A stretch of 64,000 bases of DNA from Mucilaginibacter sp. SJ (GTDB taxonomy: Bacteria > Bacteroidota > Bacteroidia > Sphingobacteriales > Sphingobacteriaceae), in assembly GCF_028993635.1 (NCBI RefSeq), contig NZ_CP118631.1:4898001-4962000 (forward strand), read 5' to 3'. Each line of letters begins with the position of its first letter. Within the stretch, counting starts at the first letter, position 1. The position numbers and the translations under genes were made by a program. Shown in pieces: positions 51,606 to 60,004 of this stretch. Under the pieces are notes generated by a model that did no database searches, was not told the origin of the DNA, and was given only the letters and a program-made list of their open reading frames with translations.

Positions 51606-52181
51606 TTATCCTGCCAGGCAGTGTTCTTCGCGCATGATTAGTTTGGCCACCATGTCTTTTAAAAGTGTACGGGCGCGGTGCAATGTGGTGCGGGATAATA
51701 ATTCGCTCATCCCCAGTGACGTGCCGATTTCCTGGTGTGAGTAGCCTTCAATGGCGTACATGTTAAAAACAGAGCGGTATGTTTTTGGTAATTTTTGTAC
51801 CAGTTTCATCAGGTCTTTAGCTTCAAGTCCATTATCATTAAATGAGCTGCTGATAGGTATAGCGGCGGCTTCCTCTGCTGCAAAATCATCAACCAAAACC
51901 ATTGGCTTTAACTTGCGATAACGTGATATGGCACAATGTACCATGATGCGGCGGATCCATCCTTCCAGGCTGCCTTCACCGCGGTAGTTTTTCATATTGC
52001 GGAACATTTTTATAAAACCTTCCTGTAATATATCCTGTGCTTCGTCTTTATCGGTTGCATAACGCATGCAAACTGCCAGCATGCGGGGGGCTAATAACCT
52101 GTATAGTTGTTCCTGGCTCTTTCTGTCGTTACTCAGGCAGCCATTCCATGTTGTTTGTAAGCGTTCGTCGGCGGTAGTCAT
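51606..52181 (-). CDS. ECF-type RNA polymerase sigma factor
   Basis: Sigma-70 family factor of 191 residues from ATG 52181 (MTTADERLQTTWNGC); a further in-frame ATG at 52211 would add 10 residues. Region 2 is at about 20-90 (SQEQLYRLLAPRMLAVCMRY, DEAQDILQEGFIKMFRN, EGWIRRIMVHCAISRYRK). Region 4 is at about 125-180 (LPKTYRSVFNMYAIEGYSHQ, EIGTSLGMSELLSRTTLHRAR). There is no region 3, as in ECF factors. No anti-sigma gene follows directly, so the mode of control is not evident. The gene stands alone downstream of a 500-bp intergenic region. The Bacteroidetes SusC-linked pattern of sigma/anti-sigma is not seen. Confidence 0.92.
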   Translation of the reverse strand: MTTADERLQTTWNGCLSNDRKSQEQLYRLLAPRMLAVCMRYATDKDEAQDILQEGFIKMFRNMKNYRGEGSLEGWIRRIMVHCAISRYRKLKPMVLVDDFAAEEAAAIPISSSFNDNGLEAKDLMKLVQKLPKTYRSVFNMYAIEGYSHQEIGTSLGMSELLSRTTLHRARTLLKDMVAKLIMREEHCLAG

Positions 52182-52387
52182 TTTTTTATTATTTAAATAC
52201 ATGAGGTGCATGCCAATCTAAGTGCCATTTTGTAAGTTGCTGATTTTTAGATTGTTATTTTTTATAGAGTTTTAAAACTGTTCGATAGCGTACGGTCATT
52301 GTGCAAACCCGAACGGTTTTGAGGGTATTGAACACCATTGGAATGGGAGTAATAATTGAAATTTAGCCGATAATATTTATACAAAAT

Positions 52388-52490
52388 GGGGGTTAACACT
52401 TTTTTTGACATACAAACTTCCAATTGTTTGATTATTAGTTATGTATGTAAATGTTAACCCTGAATTCTGTTAACCCTGTTAACCCCCCCC
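52388..52490. repeat. GTTAACCC cluster with inverted partner
   Basis: GTTAACCC at 52453-52460, 52469-52476 and 52478-52485; the last continues into eight C. GGGGGTTAAC at 52388-52397 is its inverse. Could form a hairpin or be a set of operator sites. Confidence 0.6.
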
Positions 52491-52615
52491 TTGTTAGTAG
52501 AGTCAACCCAACCCAAAACTATATATCGCTTGGAAGCTGAATAAGAAAAGAGAGGCGAGGCATGATTTATGATATGGCTTCAGGGTGAAAATGGGTACTA
52601 TAAGAATTACTAATC

Positions 52616-52646
52616 AAAAGCTCCCCTTTAGGGGGCCGGGGGCGGT
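52616..52646. repeat. C/G-rich palindromic repeat, short form
   Basis: AAAAGCTCCCCTTTAGGGGG then CCGGGGGCGG. Similar in style to 12891-12930 and 13371-13409; it abuts the -7 element of the next gene. Confidence 0.65.
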
Positions 52647-52653
52647 TTTTTCT

Positions 52654-52661
52654 TAACTTTG
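52654..52661 (+). promoter_or_regulatory. Candidate -7 element (TAACTTTG) of the FAD oxidoreductase operon
   Basis: TAACTTTG fits TAnnTTTG exactly and lies 31 bases before the ATG. The place of the -33 box is taken by the palindromic repeat. Confidence 0.45.
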
Positions 52662-52692
52662 CATCATCCGGGATAAAAACCCGGCATCAGTC

Positions 52693-54243
52693 ATGACAAA
52701 AGAAACAGAGATAGTTTGCCCGCCCGGACAACATGAAGATGAGGCCGTTTTGAAGCAGTTGGCTGCATCAGCCCTGAAAATTCCACTGAAAAATATTACA
52801 GCATTAAAAATCTTAAAGCGCTCAATTGATGCGCGTGGCCGCCGTGTGATTTACCGCATGCAAGTGAGGGTTTTTATAGAGGAGGCCTACCAGCCAGAAA
52901 TTTTTACTGTTAATTACCCCAATGTGCAATTTGGCCGACCAGTAATCATCGTTGGTGCAGGCCCGGCCGGGTTATTTGCTGCCCTGCAATGCATCGAACT
53001 TGGATTAAAACCAATTGTTATTGAGCGGGGCAAGGATGTAAAACAGCGCCGCCGCGATTTGGCTAATATCAACAAACAAGGCCTTGTTAACCCCGAATCA
53101 AATTATTGTTTTGGTGAAGGCGGGGCAGGTACCTATTCAGACGGTAAGCTGTATACCCGCTCAACCAAACGCGGAGACGTGAACCAGGTGCTTAAAATGT
53201 TTGTGGCCCATGGAGCAGCCGAAGACATCTTGATTGACGCCCGTCCGCACATCGGCACCAATAAACTGCCGCAGATTATTACAGCTATGCGCGAAACCGT
53301 ATTGAACGCAGGCGGCGAGATCATGTTTGATACTAAAGTAAGCCAACTGTTGGTTGACTTTGGGAAGATCAAAGGTGTAAAGACATCAGCAGGTGAAAAG
53401 ATCATGTCTGATGCTGTGATCCTTGCCACAGGTCACTCGGCACGTGATGTGTTTGAAATGCTGCACAGCCAGAATATCCTGATCGAGGCTAAGCCATTTG
53501 CTTTGGGAGTAAGGATAGAACATCCGCAGGAAATAATTGACCGCGCTCAATACCATTGTGAACACAGAGGGCCGGATCTGCCGCCATCATATTACAGTTT
53601 GGTTGAGCAGGTTGATGACCGCGGTGTGTTTTCTTTTTGTATGTGTCCCGGTGGAATTATAGCCCCTTGTTCAACTGAAGCAGGCGAGATCGTAGTTAAC
53701 GGCTGGAGTCCCTCGAAACGGAATAATCCTTTTGCTAATTCGGGTACTGTGGTGCAAATTAATTTAGAGGATGTTGCCGGCGATGATAACGATCCTTTTA
53801 AAATGCTCAACTTTCAAAAGCAGGTGGAGCAGGCTGCATTTGTAGCAGGTGGCGGCAACCTTGTGGCACCAGGCCAGCGCATGGTTGATTTTGTGCAGGG
53901 CCGTTTATCTGCCGATTTGCCGGTTAACTCCTATTTGCCCGGTACCAAAAGCGTAGAATTAACTGAAGTTTTACCTGGTTGGATCAATGAACGTTTGCGT
54001 AAAGCACTACCGGTATTCGGAAAAAAAATGAAAGGCTATTATACCAACGAAGCCATTTTGGTAGGTGTTGAATCGCGTACATCATCGCCTGTTAAAATTC
54101 CGCGCGATAGGGAAACTTTACAGCATCCGCAGGTTGCCGGTTTATTTCCCTGCGGAGAAGGGGCTGGTTACGCGGGTGGTATAATTTCTGCTGCTATTGA
54201 TGGGATTAATTGTGCAACTGCTGCTTTAAAAATATTATCATGA
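52693..54243 (+). CDS. FAD-dependent oxidoreductase (COG2509-like)
   Basis: Flavoprotein of 516 residues. A short N-terminal domain (about 1-80) precedes the FAD-binding Rossmann motif VIIVGAGPAGLFAALQCIEL at about 88-107, with the matching VIERGKDVKQRRRD. Further conserved stretches are NYCFGEGGAGTYSDGKLYTR, GHSARDVFEML, and the C-terminal FAD loop GLFPCGEGAGYAGGIISAAIDG. A MCPGGII segment near 315 is also diagnostic of this group of uncharacterised dehydrogenases. It is the first gene of a run that overlaps DinB by 4 bases. The reaction is unknown; the family is conserved from Bacteria to plants. Fold is certain. Confidence 0.88.
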   Translation: MTKETEIVCPPGQHEDEAVLKQLAASALKIPLKNITALKILKRSIDARGRRVIYRMQVRVFIEEAYQPEIFTVNYPNVQFGRPVIIVGAGPAGLFAALQCIELGLKPIVIERGKDVKQRRRDLANINKQGLVNPESNYCFGEGGAGTYSDGKLYTRSTKRGDVNQVLKMFVAHGAAEDILIDARPHIGTNKLPQIITAMRETVLNAGGEIMFDTKVSQLLVDFGKIKGVKTSAGEKIMSDAVILATGHSARDVFEMLHSQNILIEAKPFALGVRIEHPQEIIDRAQYHCEHRGPDLPPSYYSLVEQVDDRGVFSFCMCPGGIIAPCSTEAGEIVVNGWSPSKRNNPFANSGTVVQINLEDVAGDDNDPFKMLNFQKQVEQAAFVAGGGNLVAPGQRMVDFVQGRLSADLPVNSYLPGTKSVELTEVLPGWINERLRKALPVFGKKMKGYYTNEAILVGVESRTSSPVKIPRDRETLQHPQVAGLFPCGEGAGYAGGIISAAIDGINCATAALKILS

Positions 54244-54725
54244 CAACTTCTCAAAAATTATTTAACCAGCTCGAAAGCGTTTTATCCGGTGAGCCATGGT
54301 ATGGCCCCTCGGTTTATTCCATCGTTGACGGTATCAGCTTTGAAGCGGCTTATGAAAAGCCTGCCGGTTCAATCCATAACATAGCAGGTATTATACTGCA
54401 TATGGTAGGCTGGACAGAAGAAGTAATGGACCGCATGAACGGCATGGAAGCCCAGCTGCCGGTGCGCGGTGACTGGCCCGAGCCCGGCCTGCCCGACGAA
54501 CAAAAGTGGAAATGGATTGTTGAAGATTTAAAACTGGTTAACGTAAATCTGGCGGGCTTTATCCAAAATTTTCCGGAGGAAAAATGGCGTGAACCTGTTA
54601 TGGGAAAGCAGGACAGGGAGTTAGGGACAGGTGAAACTTATGAGCAACAGGTGAACGGTTTGATCCAACATCATATTTATCATTCCGCGCAAATTGCTCT
54701 ATTAAACAGGATGATTAATGGCTGA
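54240..54725 (+). CDS. DinB/YfiT-like metal-binding protein
   Basis: Four-helix-bundle protein of 161 residues from ATG 54240, which overlaps the previous stop by 4 bases (ATGA). Three likely metal-ligand histidines are spread as in DinB-like proteins: one in IAGIILHMVGWTEEV and two in LIQHHIYHSAQIALLNRM. Some family members are thiol-transferases (bacillithiol or mycothiol type), but no thiol-specific feature can be read, and Bacteroidetes may use bacillithiol. It overlaps the following CoA-binding protein gene by 8 bases. The fold assignment is good; function is unknown. Confidence 0.82.
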   Translation: MTTSQKLFNQLESVLSGEPWYGPSVYSIVDGISFEAAYEKPAGSIHNIAGIILHMVGWTEEVMDRMNGMEAQLPVRGDWPEPGLPDEQKWKWIVEDLKLVNVNLAGFIQNFPEEKWREPVMGKQDRELGTGETYEQQVNGLIQHHIYHSAQIALLNRMING

Positions 54726-55083
54726 TAAGAAAACATTAATATTAGGGGCAACACCCGATACCAGCAGGTACGCCAACTTAGCTGCTACCCGCCTGGTTGA
54801 ACGCGGACATACCATTGTTAACGTTGGCATAAAAACAGGCGAGGTTGCCGGTGTCCCTATCGAAAAACCTGAAACCATACATCATGATATCGATACCATA
54901 ACGCTGTATGTTGGGCCGCAAAACCAACCTCCTCTATATGATTACATATTGAATACGAATCCCAAACGCATTATATTTAACCCCGGAACAGAAAATACCG
55001 AACTGAGGCGCAAGGCCAATGAAAAAGGCATTGAAACTGCGTATGCCTGTACCCTGGTGATGCTATCGATAGGGGAGTATTAA
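54718..55083 (+). CDS. CoA-binding-domain protein (COG1832-like)
   Basis: Small Rossmann-like CoA-binding protein of 121 residues. Motifs: the opening KKTLILGATPDTSRYANLAA with the nucleotide loop, HTIVNVGIKTGEVAGVPIEK, and NPKRIIFNPGTENTELRRKA followed by IETAYACTLVML with the conserved Cys. This is the CoA_binding_2 fold. Members are often encoded near acyl-CoA or stress genes but lack a proven activity. It overlaps the DinB-like gene by 8 bases and ends the FAD-DinB-CoA operon. A repeat follows before the convergent ABC-transporter gene. Confidence 0.88.
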   Translation: MADKKTLILGATPDTSRYANLAATRLVERGHTIVNVGIKTGEVAGVPIEKPETIHHDIDTITLYVGPQNQPPLYDYILNTNPKRIIFNPGTENTELRRKANEKGIETAYACTLVMLSIGEY

Positions 55084-55086
55084 GTT

Positions 55087-55190
55087 TTTAAGTCTTAAGT
55101 CGAAAGTTCAAAGTCGGAGATTTATCAGATATAACCAAATTAATACTTGAAGTTATAGCTTAGGACTCAAGACTTGAAACTTCTGACTAA
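55087..55190. repeat. AAGTC/GACTT-rich inverted repeat
   Basis: The left part carries AAGTCTTAAGTC and TTCAAAGTC; the right part carries GACTCAAGACTTGAAACTTC. The two sides pair imperfectly. It occupies the gap between two convergent genes, where a terminator is expected. Confidence 0.6.
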
Positions 55191-55193
55191 AAC

Positions 55194-57074
55194 TCATTCC
55201 CCGCTGTTAAACGCCTGCATGTCTATCAATTTCCTGTATAAACCATTGTTTTGCAGTAACTCAAGGTGCGAACCGCGTTCAACAATGCAGCCATTTTCAA
55301 GAACAAGAATGATATCGGCATTTTGTATGGTGCTTAAACGATGTGCAATTATAAGCGATGTCCGGTTCTGCATCAGGTTATTCAAAGCTTCCTGAACAAG
55401 TTTTTCCGATTCGGTATCTAGTGCAGATGTTGCCTCATCCAATAGCATGATTGGCGGGTTGTTCAACACCGCACGGGCTATACAGATTCGTTGGCGCTGG
55501 CCTCCGGATAGTTTAGTGCCGCGGTCACCTGTGTTGGTTTGGTAACCTTTAGCTGTTTCCATAATAAAATTATGGGCGTTGGCTATGCGCGCGGCGGCTT
55601 CCACTTCTTGTTGTGTTACATTAGGTTTGCCGAAGGCGATATTGTTGAAAATGGTATCGTTAAATAAAATAGACTCCTGGTTGACTATTCCCATTAAAGC
55701 CCTTAATGATTCCATGGTAACGGTTTGGATATTTTTCCCATCGATAGAGATCGTCCCGGACTGGGGTTCGCTAAACCGGGGCAGCAAATCCATTAAAGTT
55801 GATTTCCCCCCGCCCGATGGCCCAACGAGGGCCACAGTTTTTCCTTTCGGTATTTCGAAGTTAATGTCTTTTAGTACATACTTTTCGGTTTCCAACAGTG
55901 GTTTACTGCTGTCTGCAGCTTGTTTAACATCAGGTTTAACAGTATAGGCAAATGATACGTTTTCAAATTTAACCTTGTCCTCAAATCCGGTAAGTTCTGT
56001 TGCATTTGGTGCGTCAACAATTAGCGGTTTCTCATCTATCAGTGCCAATACGCGTTCGCCCGCTGCTATACCCGAATGAATATTGCTGAATGAATCTGAT
56101 ATGGCCTTGGCCGGGCGCATAACCTGCGAAAACAGGGCAATATAAACGATAAAGTCGGAGGCGGCCAGTGTGCCGGTGCCACTTATAATTAACGAGCCGC
56201 CGTATAGCACGATGCCGGCAACCATCAAAACTCCTAAAAACTCAGACACAGGCGAGGCCATTTGCTGTCTCTTGGCCATTGAACGGGTAATTCTGGAATA
56301 TTCCCTGTTTTCGTGATCGAAACGGTTTTTTATAAACGGAACAGCATTAAATGCTTTGATGATCTTAATGCCCGATAAAGCTTCATCCAGATTGCTGATC
56401 ATGTTACTGTAAGTTTGCTGCGATTCGGCGGCCTGTTCTTTAAGGCGTTTCACTATCCTCGATATGATAAATGCTGAAATCGGGATTATCAGCATGGAGA
56501 ATAGAGTTAATTTAACGGATATTACAAACAGCATTACCAGGTAGGCTATCAATTGAAAAGGTTCTTTGAAAGCAACCTGTAAAGTACCGGTGACCGAAAA
56601 TTGCACCACCTGTACGTCTGCCGAAATTTTTGATAGGATATCGCCTTTGCGCTCGTTACTAAAGTATCCCAAATGCAGGTTCATTACGTTATTAAATACG
56701 GTGCGGCGCAGGTTAAGTAGTGTGTAAATACGCAGGTTTTCCATTATTCGCTGCGATAAATACCTGAATACGTTGCTTAACAACACTGATGATACAATTG
56801 CTGTACAAACAAACTTTAAAGCACCAAGCGGTCCATAATGCTGATTGGCTGTATGGGCAAGAAATTCAAAATCCTTAATCGGGTCCCACCAGTTTTGAGG
56901 CTTAACTATTACGGCAGTTGCGGCATGCTTGTCAAAAATTGTGGTAAGCAGCGGTGCAAGCAGCGCTATATTGAGCGTGTTAAATATTACCGACAGCAAA
57001 GTACATATAAAGTAAGGAAACGCGAATTTTCCTATTGGACGGGCAAATGACAGAAGCCTGAAATAAATCTTCAT
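55194..57074 (-). CDS. msbA: ABC exporter, MsbA-like lipid A flippase
   Basis: Half-transporter of 626 residues with a transmembrane domain of six helices (about 15-340) joined to an ATPase domain. Walker A is GPSGGGKST, the Q-loop region VNQESILFNDTIFNN, the signature LSGGQRQRICIARA, Walker B IMLLDEATSALD and the H-loop IIAHRLST. The transmembrane part has the usual NVFRYLSQRIMENLRIYTLL coupling region. It fits MsbA, which flips lipid A-core across the inner membrane, and the glycosyltransferases upstream on the same strand support that. Other exporter classes (lipid, peptide) cannot be ruled out. TAGCTTTG at 57093-57100 could be its own -7 element. Confidence 0.88.
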   Translation of the reverse strand: MKIYFRLLSFARPIGKFAFPYFICTLLSVIFNTLNIALLAPLLTTIFDKHAATAVIVKPQNWWDPIKDFEFLAHTANQHYGPLGALKFVCTAIVSSVLLSNVFRYLSQRIMENLRIYTLLNLRRTVFNNVMNLHLGYFSNERKGDILSKISADVQVVQFSVTGTLQVAFKEPFQLIAYLVMLFVISVKLTLFSMLIIPISAFIISRIVKRLKEQAAESQQTYSNMISNLDEALSGIKIIKAFNAVPFIKNRFDHENREYSRITRSMAKRQQMASPVSEFLGVLMVAGIVLYGGSLIISGTGTLAASDFIVYIALFSQVMRPAKAISDSFSNIHSGIAAGERVLALIDEKPLIVDAPNATELTGFEDKVKFENVSFAYTVKPDVKQAADSSKPLLETEKYVLKDINFEIPKGKTVALVGPSGGGKSTLMDLLPRFSEPQSGTISIDGKNIQTVTMESLRALMGIVNQESILFNDTIFNNIAFGKPNVTQQEVEAAARIANAHNFIMETAKGYQTNTGDRGTKLSGGQRQRICIARAVLNNPPIMLLDEATSALDTESEKLVQEALNNLMQNRTSLIIAHRLSTIQNADIILVLENGCIVERGSHLELLQNNGLYRKLIDMQAFNSGE

Positions 57075-57092
57075 TAAATAATTTTAAAAATG

Positions 57093-57100
57093 CAAAGCTA
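57093..57100 (-). promoter_or_regulatory. Candidate -7 element (TAGCTTTG) of the MsbA-like gene
   Basis: Exact TAnnTTTG fit on the minus strand, 19 bases before the ATG at 57074. No TTG is seen at the proper -33 distance. Confidence 0.4.
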
Positions 57101-57256
57101 ATATATACTTTAATAAAAAAACCGGACAGCTAACCGATAGCAGGAAATTGCTTTTAAAAGAAGGCGAAGCGAATACAGCCCGTATTTATAGCTTTAAGCG
57201 ATTTCCCTGTAACGATAGTTAGTTCTTGCATTAAAGGATATATGTTTTAGTTGTAA

Positions 57257-58171
57257 TTATTCTTTTACCCTTCGGGCATACTTCAGTACAAATAATAGCC
57301 TGGATATTCCTTTCCTTTTTTTGAGGTAAGGAAACAGATTTAAATATTGGCTATAAAGTAAATGTATAAGTTTAAGATTATAATAAGGATAGTTTACCTG
57401 GTGATATGCTTTTTTAAGATTAAGAATGAATTTTTTATCACTATTGTTTAATCCCTTATATGTCAAATAGTTTGACTGCATGGTGCTGTTAAGGGCAAAG
57501 TATAACTTTTTTTGTTTTTCCGCATCTGCTGCTAAGCTCTGTTGAATCACCGATTTCTCATGAATGCGGTATTGCGTTAATATTTTATCAACATATCTCA
57601 ACTTATGATTATAACTTGCTACAAAACCCATCCACCAATCATAATAGCCATTTTCGGGGAAAGGAAAAATATGCTCCAAAAACTCCCTTGCCATTAAAGT
57701 TGTGTGCCCGGTAACAAAATTACCTAAAAGAAATGCCATGTAGTTTCTTTGCAGATACTTAAAATTTAATAGCAACGGTTTATCCGTTACTGTACCATCA
57801 TCTTCTATATAGACGGAATTTGAAAAAACAAGCCAGTTGTCACCAATGTTATTCAACAGCTCATAGATTTTAGTATCCATCCAGATATCGTCCTGATCGC
57901 TGATAGCTATATAATCGCCGGTGGTTAAATTAAGCGCATTCTCAAAATTTTTATTAAAGCCTAAGTTAGTTTTATTCCGGAAACACCTAATCCTCTTATC
58001 GTTTTCAGCATAGCCCAAAGCAATGTTATAAGAGTTGTCCGTTGAGCAGTCATCAACAATAACAATTTCGAGGTTTTTATAAGTCTGGTTAACAATACTA
58101 TCCAATTGTTCAGCAAGATGCTTTTCACCATTGTAAGTACAGAGTGCAATAGATATTAATTTTTGCTCCAT
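57257..58171 (-). CDS. GT2 glycosyltransferase
   Basis: Family 2 glycosyltransferase of 304 residues, cytoplasmic GT-A fold. The opening SIALCTYNGEKHLAEQLDSI and VDDCSTDNSYNIAL form the nucleotide-binding part; the metal site is ISDQDDIW, in the SDQDD style of rhamnosyl- and related transferases. The last third is rich in Tyr, Lys and Leu and lacks a membrane helix. It is the last of four glycosyltransferases on the minus strand and lies 17 bases after the StrF-like one. These genes probably build part of LPS core or another surface glycan exported through the next transporter. Sugar and acceptor unknown. Confidence 0.85.
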   Translation of the reverse strand: MEQKLISIALCTYNGEKHLAEQLDSIVNQTYKNLEIVIVDDCSTDNSYNIALGYAENDKRIRCFRNKTNLGFNKNFENALNLTTGDYIAISDQDDIWMDTKIYELLNNIGDNWLVFSNSVYIEDDGTVTDKPLLLNFKYLQRNYMAFLLGNFVTGHTTLMAREFLEHIFPFPENGYYDWWMGFVASYNHKLRYVDKILTQYRIHEKSVIQQSLAADAEKQKKLYFALNSTMQSNYLTYKGLNNSDKKFILNLKKAYHQVNYPYYNLKLIHLLYSQYLNLFPYLKKRKGISRLLFVLKYARRVKE

Positions 58172-58187
58172 TTAAGTTAAGGAATTT

Positions 58188-59006
58188 TCAGCCACGTTGC
58201 AGATGCGTTTTTATTTCTTCGGCTGTTTTAATTATCCTCCTGAACACACGCGTATTAAACAGAATGTTCCTGATCTTCGAACCTGAAACGTAAAACTTCG
58301 CGATTGTTGTATTTACATAACGTCCTTTCATAAAGGCGACGTATTTTTTTTTTGTAGTTATTAAAGCTTTGTCAAATGTGCCGTCGGCAATATTGCCCAT
58401 GCTTTTATGAATAAGTAAAAAATCAATTACGTATGCGTTGTAACCCAAAACCGCGGCTACCGTGCAAATGTCAAGGCCATACAAGTGGTACCCGCCGATA
58501 TTGCCGGATAAAGAGAGATTTGCGCCGCTCTTTACTAACATAAAGTTTTCATCAATACTGCAAACCTGTTGAGGTAAATTACCTTTTAGGTCAATAAACC
58601 CATTTGGGTAAGCTATTTTTATAGCCAATCGGTCATATAACCTTGCCGCGGCGCCCGCATTTCCCAATATCGCCCAGTTTGAGTCCAGAACATCCATTTC
58701 GGCAATGCGATTATCAAGGTTTTGGATATTGCTTTCATTTTCAATAAGCAAAATATCCTGATGACAAATGATGATATATTCGCCCTTGGCCCTTTGTAAA
58801 AAAGAGTTGATGCCCTGGTAAGCATCCATTTGATTGGTCTCGGTATTGTCAATTATCAGGTACTCACAAATATCTTCGGAAAAACCGCTTTTGATAAAAG
58901 TATCAAGCATTTCCATATATTCCTGTTTACGTGTTATCAGTGTGCAAACGGAATACCTGTATTGATAAAAAGGTTTTTCAACTTGCTTTATAAACCCTGG
59001 GAGCAT
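58188..59006 (-). CDS. StrF-like (GT2_5-type) glycosyltransferase
   Basis: Glycosyltransferase of 272 residues. It lacks the classic N-terminal GT2 start but has YLIIDNTETNQMDAYQGINS and, in place of a DXD motif, the HQD motif in GEYIIICHQDILLIE. The latter, together with YHLYGLDICTVAAVLGYNAY and VIDFLLIHKSMG, is typical of the GT2_5 / streptomycin StrF-related group. It lies 2 bases downstream of the GT2 gene at 59009-60004 and 16 bases upstream of the next, so it belongs to the same operon. The sugar added is unknown. The divergent metal site is the notable feature. Confidence 0.8.
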   Translation of the reverse strand: MLPGFIKQVEKPFYQYRYSVCTLITRKQEYMEMLDTFIKSGFSEDICEYLIIDNTETNQMDAYQGINSFLQRAKGEYIIICHQDILLIENESNIQNLDNRIAEMDVLDSNWAILGNAGAAARLYDRLAIKIAYPNGFIDLKGNLPQQVCSIDENFMLVKSGANLSLSGNIGGYHLYGLDICTVAAVLGYNAYVIDFLLIHKSMGNIADGTFDKALITTKKKYVAFMKGRYVNTTIAKFYVSGSKIRNILFNTRVFRRIIKTAEEIKTHLQRG

Positions 59007-59008
59007 GA

Positions 59009-60004
59009 TTATTTCGTTTGTGCGTTTAAAATTTGATCGAGTGCGGTCTTTATTTGTTTTTTAATTATTGTATACGGGATATAACGTTGCCTTTGGACAG
59101 CATGTTGTTTAAAAGCGAGCTTATAAACTTTCATGGCATTTAACCTTTGCAAATAAAGGCGGTATGCCTGTAAATAATAAGCTTTGCCAGCAAGCCATTT
59201 CAGCGGTAATGATAATATGGTTATTATTTGCCAAATATAAAGGCGCATATCATCCAAATGAAAATAATGAAGCAGCAGTTTATTGCGGGTACTGATAGTT
59301 TTGATGTTTTTTTTTGAATTATGTGATTTTATAGTTGCCGAAACGGCATGGAAACAAACAGCTTTGGGCTCATAATAACATTTCCAGCCATTTTCCCAGG
59401 CTCTTAATGACAGGTCGATATCTTCATGATAAAATGGTGAAAAAATCTCGTTAAAACCGTTAAGCTCGTTAAGCTTATCGCGGCTTACCAGTGCATTGGC
59501 CCCGCTTAGATAGTATGAGTAAGCCTCAGCGGCGAAATCAATGGATATATTTTTAAAATGGTTGACCTTAAAAAAGGAGAATAAAGGATATTTACATGAT
59601 TCGGCAACATTGCCTGAGCCTTCATCAATGATCTTACCCATTACGCCAAAAGTATCGGGATGGTCAAAGTATTTTATTTGTTGTTCAAAATAATTTTCGC
59701 CAGGTTTTATATCGCTATTAAGCAACAATACCAATTCGAGCTTTGCCGCGGCTATACCTCTGTTAATGTTAACAGAAAAACCGGCGTTTGTATGGTTGCA
59801 GATCAGGACAATATCGGGATAGTTTGCCCTGATGAATTCAACACTGTTGTCTGTTGATGCATCGTCGCTAACAATAATCTCATGATTAAGCCCGCTGCTT
59901 TTCAGTGCTGCATATACCGAAGGCAGATTTTCTGCTAATAATCTGGCCCCGTTATAATTGGGTATTACTACGGATATACCTTTCTTAATATGGGTATTAT
60001 ACAT
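59009..60004 (-). CDS. GT2 glycosyltransferase
   Basis: Family 2 glycosyltransferase of 331 residues from ATG 60004 (MYNTHIKKGISVVIPNYNGA). An in-frame ATG at 60046 would lengthen it by 14 residues but overlap the previous gene by 50 bases. Motifs: VIPNYNGARLLAENLPSVYA, SDDASTDNSVEFI, LLLNSDIKPGEN as the metal site and DIDLSLRAWENGWKCYYEPK as the ED/QxxxRW-type end. This layout resembles rhamnosyltransferases of O-antigen or core loci. A hydrophobic segment near residues 246-262 may sit in the membrane. The start overlaps the GT9 stop by 8 bases. Donor and acceptor unknown. Confidence 0.85.
   Translation of the reverse strand: MYNTHIKKGISVVIPNYNGARLLAENLPSVYAALKSSGLNHEIIVSDDASTDNSVEFIRANYPDIVLICNHTNAGFSVNINRGIAAAKLELVLLLNSDIKPGENYFEQQIKYFDHPDTFGVMGKIIDEGSGNVAESCKYPLFSFFKVNHFKNISIDFAAEAYSYYLSGANALVSRDKLNELNGFNEIFSPFYHEDIDLSLRAWENGWKCYYEPKAVCFHAVSATIKSHNSKKNIKTISTRNKLLLHYFHLDDMRLYIWQIITILSLPLKWLAGKAYYLQAYRLYLQRLNAMKVYKLAFKQHAVQRQRYIPYTIIKKQIKTALDQILNAQTK

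Larger units (their letters stand above)
52182..52692. other. Intergenic region between the ECF sigma gene and the FAD oxidoreductase (511 bp)
   Basis: Divergent promoter region without genes. It holds GGGGGTTAAC (52388-52397) facing three GTTAACCC words (52453-52490), the last run into eight C, and a C/G-rich palindromic repeat (52616-52646) just before a promoter-like TAACTTTG. Confidence 0.7.
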
